In this document: positions 35,896 through 44,876 of the stretch, in pieces | How the letters are laid out: the number at the start of each line of letters is the position of its first letter | Position numbering within the stretch: the first letter of the stretch is position 1 | Assembly (NCBI GenBank): GCA_910586775.1 | Contig: CAJUJN010000004.1 | Coordinates: 1-64,000, forward strand | DNA length: 64,000 nt | Reading direction: 5' to 3' | Source: an uncultured Acetatifactor sp. | Lineage (GTDB): Bacteria; Bacillota; Clostridia; Lachnospirales; Lachnospiraceae | Translations under genes and position numbers: made by a program | The notes under the pieces: model-generated | Told to the model about the DNA's origin: nothing | Seen by the model: only the letters and a program-made list of their open reading frames with translations | Database searches by the model: none

Positions 35896-37839
35896 TCACT
35901 CGCTTACAAGCTGTATCCCCGAAATGTCGCTGTCAATCGCCATGGAAAAATTGGTGTAATAAACCACAAATCCGGGCTTGGCACCGCCGGGCTTCTTGAC
36001 ATGTTTTTTCTGGATATAGTCAATCTCCACTTTGTCATGGCCTCTGCCCCGGGAATAGTATGCGGCCAGCCGGGCGGCTTCTTCGAAGGTCCGGTCGGGC
36101 ATTTCTTCCGCATTTTCCAGTTTTACGATGACATGGGAGCCGGGCATCTGCTTGGCGTGAAACCACCAGTCGTTGCCCGTGGCGAATTTGAAGGTCAGCT
36201 CATCGTTCTGGTAATTATTTTTTCCCACATACATATGGAAGCCGTCGCTGCTGATATAGTGGTAGGGCCTGCTGGTGATTTTCTGCTTTTTTGCGTTGCC
36301 TTTCCTGCGGATATAGCCGCTTTCCGTCAGCTCTTCCTTAATTTGCGCCAGATCTTCTTCGTGAAGGGCGATGTCCAGTGCAGTGGAAACGGATTCCAGA
36401 TGGTCGATTTCGGACCTGACCTCCTGGGTTAAAGAGGAGAGCGCCTCGCACGTTCGTTTCAGCTTACCATACTTATCAAAATATTTCCTGGCGTTTTCGG
36501 TGGCGCTTATGGTAGGGTCCAGGGGAATCGTCACCGTTTCATTGGTGTAATAATTCAGGGCCTCCAGAGACTTTGCGCCGGGCTGTGCATCGTAGCCGTA
36601 AGTGTTCAGCAGTTCTCCGTAGATACGGTAGGTCTCGCGTTTTTCCGTATCTTTCATCTGGCGCAGCTGCAGGTCGTATTTTTTTACATTCCGCTCCAGG
36701 GCTGTCTGCACGATGCGGCGTAGGTCGGCCGACTTCTGCCGGATGCGGGTCAGGGTATTTTTCTCCGCATAATAATGCTCCAGCAGTTCGGACATGGAGG
36801 CGTAAGATACCGTGTAATCTTTGCGGCGGGAGGTTCCGGCTGACAATGTTATGTTCCGGCAGCCGGCGTCTCCGGCAGATAAAGTTTTGTTCCGGCAGTC
36901 AGCTGCTTCCGGCGGTAATGCCCTGTCCCGTCCGTCAGAGGTTTCGGATGATGAACGGGCGCTGTCTGCTGCCACATCGGGAAGAGAGGATGCTGCAGCT
37001 CCCGCCGGCAGCTCCCTGCCATAACCGTACATGGTCAGCGGCAGAGCGCAGAATTCCACAGGACTGCCGTTCGTATATGCGATATTCGGTGTAAAATGTT
37101 CTTCCCGAATGGCAGTCACCATGCCGGAAAAGGCCGTGTACAGCCGTCTGTAACCATCTTCATCCAGCGCGGCGGTGGGCTGTTCTCCGTCTATTTCTGC
37201 CTCGTAGCATAACTCCTGAGCGAGAACGGGAGAGATGCCGGTAAAACTGCCGTAAAGCGCCTTGAAAGCGGGCTGGGGCCTGGCAGCCAGAGCGCTCCTG
37301 AAGCTGTCATAATCAGCGGACAGGGCATCCAGCTTATCCTGTGTCTGTGCCACGAAATAATTTCGTCCCGGAAGTACCTCGCGAAGAGAGCTGACCGCGG
37401 CTGTGACATGCTTGATGCTGTCCAGAATCATTCCGTTCTCGTCACAGAAAATGATATTGCTGTGCTTTCCCATGATTTCCACTACCAGAGTCTTGCGGCG
37501 CAGATCGCCCATTTCATCCAGGTGCTCTATATCGATATGGACGATGCGTTCCAGGCCCGGCTGGGAAATGTCCGTAATCCGTCCGTTCTGCAGATGCTTT
37601 CGCAGAAGCATGCAGAAATTGGGTGCTGTCATTGGGCTGGGCTTATTGGACCGGGTGAGATAGAGCAACGGCAGGGAGGCCTCTGCGGAAATCAGCAGAC
37701 GCGCCTGTCCTTTGGGCTGCCTGATGGTCAGGAGCAGCTCATCTTCTTCCGGCTGGGCGATTTTATACAGGCGCCCGCCGATTAATTCTTTCTTAAGTTC
37801 TGATACTACATTTGCTATGGTTACGCCGTCAAAGGCCAT
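35896..37839 (-). CDS. rqcH: RqcH/NFACT family ribosome quality-control protein (FbpA)
   Basis: 647 residues. NFACT-N domain from MAFDGVTIANVVSELKKEL on, a coiled-coil middle (LRRIVQTALERNVKKYDLQL), and NFACT-R with RPYHYISSDGFHMYVGKNN and NDWWFHAKQMPGSHVIVK. RqcH binds stalled 50S subunits and recruits Ala-tRNA to add alanine tails. The start at 37839 has AAAGGGAGG 7 bases upstream. It is longer than most homologues because of a low-complexity insert (about residues 275-345) with a repeated 12-13-residue unit. Just past the stop, 35833-35862 repeats the last 30 bases of the gene (35887-35916) imperfectly. Confidence 0.92.
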   Translation of the reverse strand: MAFDGVTIANVVSELKKELIGGRLYKIAQPEEDELLLTIRQPKGQARLLISAEASLPLLYLTRSNKPSPMTAPNFCMLLRKHLQNGRITDISQPGLERIVHIDIEHLDEMGDLRRKTLVVEIMGKHSNIIFCDENGMILDSIKHVTAAVSSLREVLPGRNYFVAQTQDKLDALSADYDSFRSALAARPQPAFKALYGSFTGISPVLAQELCYEAEIDGEQPTAALDEDGYRRLYTAFSGMVTAIREEHFTPNIAYTNGSPVEFCALPLTMYGYGRELPAGAAASSLPDVAADSARSSSETSDGRDRALPPEAADCRNKTLSAGDAGCRNITLSAGTSRRKDYTVSYASMSELLEHYYAEKNTLTRIRQKSADLRRIVQTALERNVKKYDLQLRQMKDTEKRETYRIYGELLNTYGYDAQPGAKSLEALNYYTNETVTIPLDPTISATENARKYFDKYGKLKRTCEALSSLTQEVRSEIDHLESVSTALDIALHEEDLAQIKEELTESGYIRRKGNAKKQKITSRPYHYISSDGFHMYVGKNNYQNDELTFKFATGNDWWFHAKQMPGSHVIVKLENAEEMPDRTFEEAARLAAYYSRGRGHDKVEIDYIQKKHVKKPGGAKPGFVVYYTNFSMAIDSDISGIQLVSE

Positions 37840-37972
37840 GATATTTCCTCCCTTTGTTCCTGCGTTCAATGAGCCGGAGCGGCACATTGAGTTTGCGGCT
37901 GCCGGACTAAACTTGCGAACGCATTTATTTGCCGCCTGCTGTTCCATGCCGCTTTACGCCTGTGGTGAGAAG

Positions 37973-38398
37973 TCAGATTTCTGTTCTGACTCCCTTCGCT
38001 TTCAGAAAAGCAACAATTTCACGGGCATTATCCGTGCGGAAATCATCGAAAGTCACCAGTTTTTTCCCATCCAGGGAGTACAGGATGTAAGAACGTCCCC
38101 CCATGGCAAGTTTCTGCAGGTCGCTGTAGGCAAGATTTTTGACAGCGCCGAAAGCGGGCGTATAGACAATGCCGCTGTCATTGAGGATCAGATGACTGCG
38201 GCGCATCCTCAGTATCAGGATGAGGAATACGACTGATGCTATCCCGTAGACAACCAGAAGGATAATGACTGTGGCCATTTCTGTTTCCGCGTAAGACATC
38301 AGCAGGATGGTGGAGACGAATCTGATGATGGCAAGCACCAGAAGAATGGCGAGAATGCTTGTGAGAGGGCTGCTTTTTTTCAGCTTATACTGGTTCAT
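37973..38398 (-). CDS. Membrane protein with two N-terminal helices and a PH-like domain
   Basis: 141 residues. Two helices (about 14-34 and 42-62) are followed by a small domain (LILNDSGIVYTPAFGAVKNLAYSDL...) whose strand pattern and C-terminal helix recall bacterial PH domains (YdbS/YokE-like). Function unknown. AAAGGAGC lies 8 bases before the ATG. It precedes rqcH on the same strand with a 133-base gap. Confidence 0.65.
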   Translation of the reverse strand: MNQYKLKKSSPLTSILAILLVLAIIRFVSTILLMSYAETEMATVIILLVVYGIASVVFLILILRMRRSHLILNDSGIVYTPAFGAVKNLAYSDLQKLAMGGRSYILYSLDGKKLVTFDDFRTDNAREIVAFLKAKGVRTEI

Positions 38399-38549
38399 GG
38401 TCGATTGCTCCTTTGTGGAATATTTTGTGTCCGTTCCCTGCCGGGACTATGGTCATATTATACCATAGTCAAAGTGTAAAGTCTATTCGCGTTGTGGAAA
38501 TTCCAGGGGTGTTTCTCCAAAGCCTGCTTGAAGTGACACAAATCAAGCA

Positions 38550-38578
38550 TTGGCAATGTAACTGCCATATGATATAAT
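38550..38578 (+). promoter_or_regulatory. Sigma-A promoter of the ADP-ribosylglycohydrolase gene
   Basis: TTGGCA (38550-38555), exactly 17 bases, TATAAT (38573-38578), about 97 bases before the start. Confidence 0.8.
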
Positions 38579-38674
38579 GACAGCCATGACAGTGTATTTT
38601 AGGCGATAAGGGCAGCCGTGGCTTTTCGGGCATGGCTGTAGTGAGCGGAAATACATGGAAGAAGGTATCTGGAA

Positions 38675-39583
38675 ATGAAAAAGGAAGACAGAATAAAATA
38701 TGCAAAACGAGCGTTGGATGGCATTGCATTGGGGGATTGTTTCGGGCAGACTTTTTTCGTGCCTGACGAGGCGGCCTGCCAAAGGATAAAAGACAGGGAG
38801 ATTTTGGAGGAACCGTGGCACTTCACTGATGATACGGTGATGGCGATAGGAATTTACCGTATCCTGGAAAAGTACGGGGAAATAAAGCAGGATGAATTAG
38901 CCAGGACTTTTGCAGGAAATTATGCGTTGGACTGGCATCGCGGATATGGGGGGACGGCACATTCCATTTTACGCGGTATCGGAGAAGGGAAAGACTGGCG
39001 GGAAGCTGCCGCGGGAGTGTTTGATGGAATGGGCTCCATGGGAAATGGCGGCGCAATGCGTGTTGCGCCTGTAGGGGCTTACTTTGCAGATGATTTGGAC
39101 AAAGTTTTGTACCATGCCAGAGCATCTGCGGAAGTCACGCACGCGCATATTGAGGGAATCGCGGGCGCGATGGCGGCTGCGTTGGCGTCGGCCCTGCTTC
39201 TGAATAAAAAGTGGGGATGCTATTCCGGTGAGGGAAAGGCTTTTTTGCGTGATATCGCAGATAGATTACCGGAAAGCGACACCAAATACAAAATATTGGC
39301 TGCGGTTTCTATCCCCGGAGAAAGCAGCATAGAGTTTGTGGTATCCGTGCTCGGAAACGGAATACGGCTGACAGCGCAGGATACGGTTCCGTTTTGTCTT
39401 TGGTGTGCGGCATATCATTATGCTTCGGTTGAGGAAGCGCTGTGGACGGCAGTTTCGGCTTTGGGAGACAGGGATACGATATGCGCCATCGTGGGCGGGA
39501 TGGTTTCTCTTTATGCAGACCGGATTCCGCAGCAATGGTTAAGATACATGGAACATCCGGAAGAGTCGGCTTTTTTTCATTAA
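38675..39583 (+). CDS. ADP-ribosylglycohydrolase family protein
   Basis: 302 residues, all-alpha DraG/ARH fold. The metal-binding motif FTDDTVMA (about 49-56) and GNGGAMRVAPVGAYFADD (about 126-143), the segment HAHIEGIAGA and the late GDRDTICAIVGGMV are the expected Mg-site segments. Such enzymes remove ADP-ribose from proteins, DNA or small molecules. No ADP-ribosyltransferase gene is adjacent, so the substrate is open. It has its own strong promoter and ends at a perfect hairpin. Confidence 0.88.
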   Translation: MKKEDRIKYAKRALDGIALGDCFGQTFFVPDEAACQRIKDREILEEPWHFTDDTVMAIGIYRILEKYGEIKQDELARTFAGNYALDWHRGYGGTAHSILRGIGEGKDWREAAAGVFDGMGSMGNGGAMRVAPVGAYFADDLDKVLYHARASAEVTHAHIEGIAGAMAAALASALLLNKKWGCYSGEGKAFLRDIADRLPESDTKYKILAAVSIPGESSIEFVVSVLGNGIRLTAQDTVPFCLWCAAYHYASVEEALWTAVSALGDRDTICAIVGGMVSLYADRIPQQWLRYMEHPEESAFFH

Positions 39584-39590
39584 GAGTCGG

Positions 39591-39628
39591 TTATCCAAAG
39601 CCGCTTCTGTAACAGCGGCTTTGGATAA
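39591..39628 (+). terminator. Perfect 15-bp hairpin after the ADP-ribosylglycohydrolase gene
   Basis: TTATCCAAAGCCGCT (39591-39605) and AGCGGCTTTGGATAA (39614-39628) are exact inverted repeats around an 8-base loop, 8 bases after the stop. A T-run is missing (GGTTCTGATG), so termination may be weak. Confidence 0.65.
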
Positions 39629-39695
39629 GGTTCTGATGCTGATGCTGAAAGATGATTCTTTTGTCTGCTATCTATCATTTTTATTATGAAACGGC

Positions 39696-39724
39696 TTGCA
39701 AAATAAAAGGGGATTGTGTAAGAT
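39696..39724 (+). promoter_or_regulatory. Promoter of the purO-purH transcript
   Basis: TTGCAA (39696-39701), 17-base spacer, TAAGAT (39719-39724); transcription would start at about 39731, directly before the riboswitch. Confidence 0.75.
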
Positions 39725-39734
39725 AAGTAAAGAA

Positions 39735-39804
39735 GCCGCATAACTGACGGAAGTGGGAGCACCCACAGGGAGTGCGGCATGGACATAAGCCGACCGTCTG
39801 GGCA
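39735..39804 (+). ncRNA. ZTP (pfl) riboswitch
   Basis: All elements of the ZTP aptamer are present. P1 pairs GCCGCA (39735-39740) with TGCGGC (39773-39778). The internal loop reads AACTGACGGAA. P2 is GTGGG/CCCAC (39753-39766), followed by AGGGAG. The 3' domain GCCGACCGTCTGGGCA (39789-39804) carries the signature CUGGGCA, and its CCGTC (39794-39798) pairs with GACGG (39746-39750) as the known pseudoknot. ZTP/ZMP (AICAR nucleotides) build up when 10-formyl-THF is short, and the gene behind encodes the enzyme that uses both, a well-known pairing. The switching part between 39805 and 39960 was not resolved. Confidence 0.93.
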
Positions 39805-39960
39805 CTGTTATTCATGACAATGGAAGTTACACATTTTGCTGTTTCCGGCTGTGAAAACTGCATGGCACATTCCATTGAGAGGATATTGGAAAGCAGTGCC
39901 GGAAAGTCGGCTTGTTTCGTACCCGGAAAGCATGAATGCAGGACTGGGGACAGTAACAGT

Positions 39961-40013
39961 GCTATGCCCGGAACTGGTACAGGGCATAGCCGTTACGGAA
40001 CTGGAATAGGAGG
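39961..40013 (+). repeat. RBS-bearing dispersed repeat, copy 3 (before purO)
   Basis: Perfect stem GCTATGCCC (39961-39969) / GGGCATAGC (39982-39990), then CGTTACGGAACTGGAATAGG and AGG (39991-40013). The final AGGAGG is the ribosome site of the purO gene at 40019, spaced 5-6 bases. The hairpin lies within the riboswitch-controlled leader. Confidence 0.75.
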
Positions 40014-40018
40014 AAATT

Positions 40019-40726
40019 ATGGTACAACTGGAACAGGAACTGAAAAGTAATGCGTATCCCGGAAGGGGTATCGTCATCGGGCGTTCTGCGGACGGGAAGA
40101 ACGCCGTCATTGCGTATTTTATTATGGGGAGAAGCGTGAACAGCCGAAACCGCATCTTCGTGACAGAGGGCGAAGGAATCCGCACGGAGGCTTTTGACCC
40201 ATCCAAATTGTCTGACCCCAGCCTGGTCATCTATGCGCCGGTGAGAGTGCTTGGAAATGACACAATCGTCACAAATGGAGACCAGACAGATACCGTCTAT
40301 GAAGGTCTGGAAAAAGGCCTTACCTTCGAACAATCCCTGAGAAGCCGGGAATACGAGCCGGACGGCCCCAATTTCACTCCCAGGATTTCCGGCCTTGTGC
40401 ATCTGGAGAACGGCAGCTTTGACATTACCATGTCCATATTGAAGAGCAACGACGGCGACCCGTCCTGCTGCAACAGGTACACCTTCCATTACGACAATCC
40501 GGTGCCTGGGGAGGGACGTTTCATCCATACCTATATGCACGACGGCAATCCTTTGCCCAGTTTTCAGGGCGAGCCGAAGAAAGCGGCAGTGGAAGGGGAT
40601 ATCGACAGCTTTGCCGACATGCTGTGGGAGAGTCTGAATGAGGAGAATAAGGTGTCGCTGTTTGTCCGGTACATTGACCTGGCAACCGGAAAATATGAGA
40701 CCCGTATCCTGAATAAGAACCATTGA
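40019..40726 (+). CDS. purO: IMP cyclohydrolase, PurO-type
   Basis: 235 residues. The N-terminus VQLEQELKSNAYPGRGIVIGRS and the segment FIMGRSVNSRNRIF, followed by a later YTFHYDNPVPGEGRFIHTYMHDG, match the archaeal-type IMP cyclohydrolase fold (PurO/PF07826), not the MGS-like cyclohydrolase of standard PurH. It closes the ring of FAICAR to IMP. It is paired with a stand-alone AICAR transformylase, together replacing the usual bifunctional PurH. Control is by the ZTP riboswitch upstream. Confidence 0.88.
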   Translation: MVQLEQELKSNAYPGRGIVIGRSADGKNAVIAYFIMGRSVNSRNRIFVTEGEGIRTEAFDPSKLSDPSLVIYAPVRVLGNDTIVTNGDQTDTVYEGLEKGLTFEQSLRSREYEPDGPNFTPRISGLVHLENGSFDITMSILKSNDGDPSCCNRYTFHYDNPVPGEGRFIHTYMHDGNPLPSFQGEPKKAAVEGDIDSFADMLWESLNEENKVSLFVRYIDLATGKYETRILNKNH

Positions 40727-40833
40727 CGCCTTGCCAACGGGGGAGATAACTGACTTTGCAGAAGGACATTTTCCGGACAAGGGAGAAGAAAAAACGAAAA
40801 ACATACAAGTAAAGGGAAAGGATGATTCATATC

Positions 40834-42012
40834 ATGAAAGAAATCGAATTAAAATATGGTTGTAACCCGAATCAGAAGCCTTCCAGAATTTACATGGAAG
40901 ACGGAAGCGAGCTGCCCGTTACCGTGTTGAACGGCAGACCCGGATATATCAATTTCCTGGATGCCTTCAACGGCTGGCAGCTGGTGAAAGAGCTGAAGGA
41001 GGCAACCGGGCTTCCCGCTGCCACTTCCTTCAAGCATGTATCCCCGGCAGGTGCCGCAGTGGGATTGCCCCTGGACGAAACCCTTGCAAAAATTTACTGG
41101 GTCAGCGACCTGGGAGAGCTTTCTCCTCTGGCCTGTGCCTATGCCAGGGCAAGAGGCGCAGACAGAATGTCGTCATTCGGCGATTTCATTGCGCTGTCCG
41201 ATGTGTGTGACGCAGATACGGCAAGGCTTATCAAGCGTGAAGTGTCCGACGGCTGTATCGCTCCGGGATATACGGAGGAGGCCCTTGCCATGCTGAAGGC
41301 GAAGAAGGGCGGCAATTACAATGTCATCCAGATGGATGCCTCCTATGTGCCCGCGCCGGCGGAGAAGAAACAGGTATACGGAATTACGTTTGAACAGGGC
41401 AGGAATGAACTGGATGTAAACGGGGACCTTCTCTCCAATATTGTGACAGTCAATAAGGAGATTCCCGAGAAAGCCCTGATCGATATGAAGATAGCTCTGA
41501 TTACCTTAAAATATACCCAGTCCAATTCCGTCTGCTATGTAAAGGGCGGCCAGGCCATCGGCATCGGTGCCGGACAGCAGTCCCGCATCCACTGCACCAG
41601 ACTGGCAGGAACCAAGGCGGACAACTGGTATCTGCGCCAGGCACCCCAGGTACTGGGCCTGCAGTTTGTGGATAAGCTGGGCAGAGCGGACAGGGACAAT
41701 GCCATCGACGTCTACATCGGCGACGAGTATATGGATGTTCTGGCGGACGGCGCATGGGAGAAGGTATTCAAGGTGAAGCCCCCTGTGTTTACCAGGGAAG
41801 AGAAAAGGGCATGGCTTGACGGGATGCAGGAGGTTACCCTGGGCTCGGATGCGTTCTTCCCGTTTTCTGACAATATAGAGAGAGCACATAAGAGCGGCGT
41901 GAAATATATCGCACAGCCGGGCGGCTCCGTACGCGATGACGCGGTGATTGAGTGCTGCGACAAGTACGATATGGTTATGGCATTTACGGGAATTCGTCTG
42001 TTCCACCATTGA
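40834..42012 (+). CDS. purH: Phosphoribosylaminoimidazolecarboxamide formyltransferase (AICARFT only)
   Basis: 392 residues covering only the AICAR transformylase part of PurH; it opens MKEIELKYGCNPNQKPSRIY, as do stand-alone forms. The catalytic Lys-His pair is in SFKHVSPAGAAVG (residues about 63-75), and a C-terminal SDAFFPFSDNIERAHKSGVKYIAQPGGSVRDD closes the active site. It transfers the formyl group from 10-formyl-THF to AICAR. The ATG at 40834 is preferred to one at 40822, which would overlap the GGAAAGG site. It is co-transcribed with purO under the ZTP riboswitch. Confidence 0.92.
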   Translation: MKEIELKYGCNPNQKPSRIYMEDGSELPVTVLNGRPGYINFLDAFNGWQLVKELKEATGLPAATSFKHVSPAGAAVGLPLDETLAKIYWVSDLGELSPLACAYARARGADRMSSFGDFIALSDVCDADTARLIKREVSDGCIAPGYTEEALAMLKAKKGGNYNVIQMDASYVPAPAEKKQVYGITFEQGRNELDVNGDLLSNIVTVNKEIPEKALIDMKIALITLKYTQSNSVCYVKGGQAIGIGAGQQSRIHCTRLAGTKADNWYLRQAPQVLGLQFVDKLGRADRDNAIDVYIGDEYMDVLADGAWEKVFKVKPPVFTREEKRAWLDGMQEVTLGSDAFFPFSDNIERAHKSGVKYIAQPGGSVRDDAVIECCDKYDMVMAFTGIRLFHH

Positions 42013-42105
42013 TATCAATTCCCTTTACTGTCTTACTTTTATGCGAGGTGGAGCCGCCCTTTGCATGGGGTTACTGATTACGGTAAATGAAAAGGAGTAT
42101 GAAAA

Positions 42106-43338
42106 ATGAGCATAACATTATCACAGGCAAAAGAAAAGCTGGCAAAATACGGTCAGGGACATGTACTGAAATACTATGATGAACTGTCTGAAGCTGAGCA
42201 GGCCGCGCTTCTTGAGCAGATACAGATATCCGACATGGATGTAATCGATTCCTGCAGACACCAGGAGGAACTGCTTCAGAGAGGCGTTATCACGCCCCTT
42301 GCCGCCATGCAGCTGCCGGAAATCCGGGCGAACAGGGAAAGCTTTACGGCCACGGGTCTGGAAGCCATCCGCGCAGGCAGGGTGGGAGCAGTCCTTCTGG
42401 CGGGCGGAATGGGAACCAGGCTTGGCTCGGATGACCCTAAAGGGGTATACAATGTGGGCATCACCAGGAAACTCTATATCTTCGAGTGCCTGATACACAA
42501 TCTGTTGGATGTGGTGCGGCAGGCGGACGCATGGATTCATCTGTTTGTGATGACCAGCGACAAGAATCATGACACAACCGTGCGTTTCCTGACAGAACAC
42601 GAATTTTTCGGATACAAAGCGGAGTATGTCCACTTCTTTCAGCAGAAGATGGCACTGGCTGTGGACTATAACGGGAAGATTTTCCTGGAGAAAAAGGGGA
42701 AAATGGCCAGTTCCCCCAACGGAAACGGCGGTTGGTTTGTGTCTCTGAAGGATGCGGGGCTGTTGGAGCAGGTTCATGAGGCAGGCATAGAGTGGCTGAA
42801 TGTATTTGCGGTGGACAATGTGCTTCAGAAGATTGCGGACCCCTGCTTCGTGGGCGCAACCATTCAGAAAAACTGCGTGGCAGGCGCAAAGGTGGTCCGC
42901 AAGGTGACACCTGACGAGAAGGTGGGGGCCATTTGTCTGGAGGACGGAAGGCCTTCCATTGTGGAGTACTATGACATGACGGAGGAACTGTTGGAGGCAA
43001 AGGATGCCCAGGGAGAGTCTGCATACAACTTTGGCGTCATTTTAAATTATCTGTTCAGCGTGGCGGAGCTGGAGCGGATTCTGTCTCAGAGTCTGCCCCT
43101 GCATGTGGTGGAGAAGAAGATTCCCTACATCAATGAAGACGGTATTCCGGTGAAACCGGAGGAACCCAACGGCTATAAATTTGAGAATCTGGTGTTGGAT
43201 ATGATTCATCAGATGGAAAGCTGCCTTCCCTTTGAGGTGGTTCGGGAGAAAGAATTTGCGCCCATCAAGAACAAGACGGGCATCGATTCCGTGGAAAGCG
43301 CCAGAGAACTGCTGCGCCTGAACGGAGTGGAACTGTAA
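42106..43338 (+). CDS. UDPGP type 1 family nucleotidyltransferase (UDP-sugar pyrophosphorylase)
   Basis: 410 residues. The nucleotide loop VLLAGGMGTRLGSDDPKGVYNVG (about 104-126) is that of eukaryote-like UDP-N-acetylhexosamine/UDP-glucose pyrophosphorylases, not of the GalU type. Further segments: FVMTSDKNHD, HFFQQKMALAVD, GNGGWFVSL and WLNVFAVDNVLQKIADP. It likely makes UDP-GlcNAc or UDP-glucose from UTP and the sugar-1-phosphate. galE follows 330 bases later, a fitting neighbour. AAAAGGAG precedes the ATG. Confidence 0.88.
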   Translation: MSITLSQAKEKLAKYGQGHVLKYYDELSEAEQAALLEQIQISDMDVIDSCRHQEELLQRGVITPLAAMQLPEIRANRESFTATGLEAIRAGRVGAVLLAGGMGTRLGSDDPKGVYNVGITRKLYIFECLIHNLLDVVRQADAWIHLFVMTSDKNHDTTVRFLTEHEFFGYKAEYVHFFQQKMALAVDYNGKIFLEKKGKMASSPNGNGGWFVSLKDAGLLEQVHEAGIEWLNVFAVDNVLQKIADPCFVGATIQKNCVAGAKVVRKVTPDEKVGAICLEDGRPSIVEYYDMTEELLEAKDAQGESAYNFGVILNYLFSVAELERILSQSLPLHVVEKKIPYINEDGIPVKPEEPNGYKFENLVLDMIHQMESCLPFEVVREKEFAPIKNKTGIDSVESARELLRLNGVEL

Positions 43339-43671
43339 CTGTTTGTACGTAATTACGTTATGGTTAAACCGGTTTCACGGCAGACCGTAGCCGGGAAGGA
43401 AAGTCTCCGGACTGTCACTTCAGGAGCGGCCCTGACGCCGGGGCATCAGGATGCCTGTGCGTCAGGGCGGGATAAGCGAAGGCTCCGGTACCCGGGATAA
43501 CATTTTGACAGGTTCTGCTAACATATGAATATTGAGAAAAGCGGAAACTTCCGGTATCCTTAGGTTGTAAAGACAACACAGGATAGAGAATGCTTATAAC
43601 GGATTTTCTATTGTCAGTAAAATGGGCGCGGCATGGCGGAAGTGCCGGAAGCGCGCGGAAAAGAGGGTGCG
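43339..43671. other. 333-base gap with hairpin and promoter before galE
   Basis: A hairpin pairs CCCTGACGC (43430-43438) with GCGTCAGGG (43459-43467), with inner GGCATC/GATGCC; no T-run. Its arms recall the CCCTGACAGT hairpin at 26516. A possible promoter is TTGACA (43505-43510), 17 bases, AATATT (43528-43533). No gene is seen. Confidence 0.45.
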
Positions 43672-44688
43672 ATGAAGATTTTGGTGACAGGCGGCGCCGG
43701 ATATATCGGCAGCCATACAGTAGTGGAGCTGCAGCAGGAAGGGTATGAGGTGGCAGTGCTGGACAATCTCAGCAATGCCAGTGAAAAGTCCCTGGAGCGT
43801 GTGGAGGCGATTACCGGGAAGAAAGTTTCCTTTTATAAAGCAGATATTCTGGACAGGGATGCTCTGGAAGAGATTTTTGAAAAAGAAAATGTGGATGCTG
43901 TCATTCATTTCGCCGGGCTGAAGGCAGTGGGCGAGTCCGTGCAGAAGCCCTGGGAATACTATGAGAACAATATTGCAGGTACATTGACTCTGGTGGATGT
44001 GATGAGAAGGCACGGGGTGAAGAATATCATCTTCTCTTCCAGCGCCACCGTATACGGGAATCCCGCCGTCATCCCCATTACGGAGGACTGTCCCAAGGGA
44101 CAGTGCACCAACCCCTACGGCTGGACAAAGTCCATGCTGGAGCAGATTCTTTCCGATATCCAGAAAGCCGACCCGGAATGGAACGTGATACTGCTGCGCT
44201 ATTTCAATCCCATCGGTGCCCATGAGAGCGGAACCATGGGGGAGAATCCCAACGGTATTCCGAACAATCTAATGCCTTATATCACACAGGTGGCAGTGGG
44301 AAAGCTGCCTCAGCTGGGGGTCTTCGGTGACGATTACGATACGCCTGACGGAACCGGCGTTAGAGACTACATCCATGTAGTAGACCTGGCAGTGGGACAT
44401 GTGAAGGCGCTGAAGAAAATCGAGGAAAAGGCAGGATTGAAGATTTACAACCTGGGCACCGGGGTGGGCTACAGCGTACTGGACCTGGTAAAGAATTTCG
44501 AGGAGGCAAACGGTGTCAAGATTCCTTATGTCATTAAACCCAGGCGTGCAGGGGATATAGCTGCCTGCTACTCCGACGCTTCTCTTGCGAAGGAGGAGCT
44601 TGGCTGGGAGGCACAGCGCGGCATTAAAGAGATGTGCGAGGATTCCTGGAGATGGCAGAAGAATAATCCTGACGGGTACGAGGACTAG
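43672..44688 (+). CDS. galE: UDP-glucose 4-epimerase
   Basis: 338 residues, the canonical GalE length. Rossmann motif VTGGAGYIGSHTVVEL, the catalytic Ser in IIFSSSATVYG and the YxxxK pair in YGWTKSMLEQ are all present, as are RYFNPIGAHESG and DYDTPDGTGVRDYIHVVDLA. It interconverts UDP-glucose and UDP-galactose. The ATG at 43672 has AAGAGGG upstream. With the UDP-sugar pyrophosphorylase before it, it supplies nucleotide sugars for surface polymers or galactose use. Confidence 0.95.
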   Translation: MKILVTGGAGYIGSHTVVELQQEGYEVAVLDNLSNASEKSLERVEAITGKKVSFYKADILDRDALEEIFEKENVDAVIHFAGLKAVGESVQKPWEYYENNIAGTLTLVDVMRRHGVKNIIFSSSATVYGNPAVIPITEDCPKGQCTNPYGWTKSMLEQILSDIQKADPEWNVILLRYFNPIGAHESGTMGENPNGIPNNLMPYITQVAVGKLPQLGVFGDDYDTPDGTGVRDYIHVVDLAVGHVKALKKIEEKAGLKIYNLGTGVGYSVLDLVKNFEEANGVKIPYVIKPRRAGDIAACYSDASLAKEELGWEAQRGIKEMCEDSWRWQKNNPDGYED

Positions 44689-44780
44689 GAGAGCGCCGCA
44701 GCTGCTTCCTGTTTATATAGCAGCAGACAGCCGGTCGAACCGAAAGACATCAGATTCGTTTTTCAGAAAAGAGAGAAAAA

Positions 44781-44825
44781 GAAATCAGCAGATATGGTTT
44801 CATACCGGGCTGATTTCTTTTTTTG
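44781..44825. terminator. Rho-independent terminator after galE
   Basis: GAAATCAGC (44781-44789) pairs with GCTGATTTC (44809-44817), followed by seven or more T. A-rich sequence on the other side makes it plausible also for the convergent hemolysin III gene. Confidence 0.85.
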
Positions 44826-44876
44826 CCAAAATAATAAAACAATTTCCGCCGCCTCAGCATATGCTTCTTCCAGGCC

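Noticed and set aside
36573..37094. Long plus-strand open frames opposite rqcH
   Set aside because: Shadow frames of the RqcH coding strand; no ribosome sites and no family features.
39772..40050. Open frame of 92 residues over the ZTP riboswitch leader
   Set aside because: It overlaps the aptamer 3' domain and the RBS repeat; the low-complexity Gly/Thr end is a by-product of the repeat.
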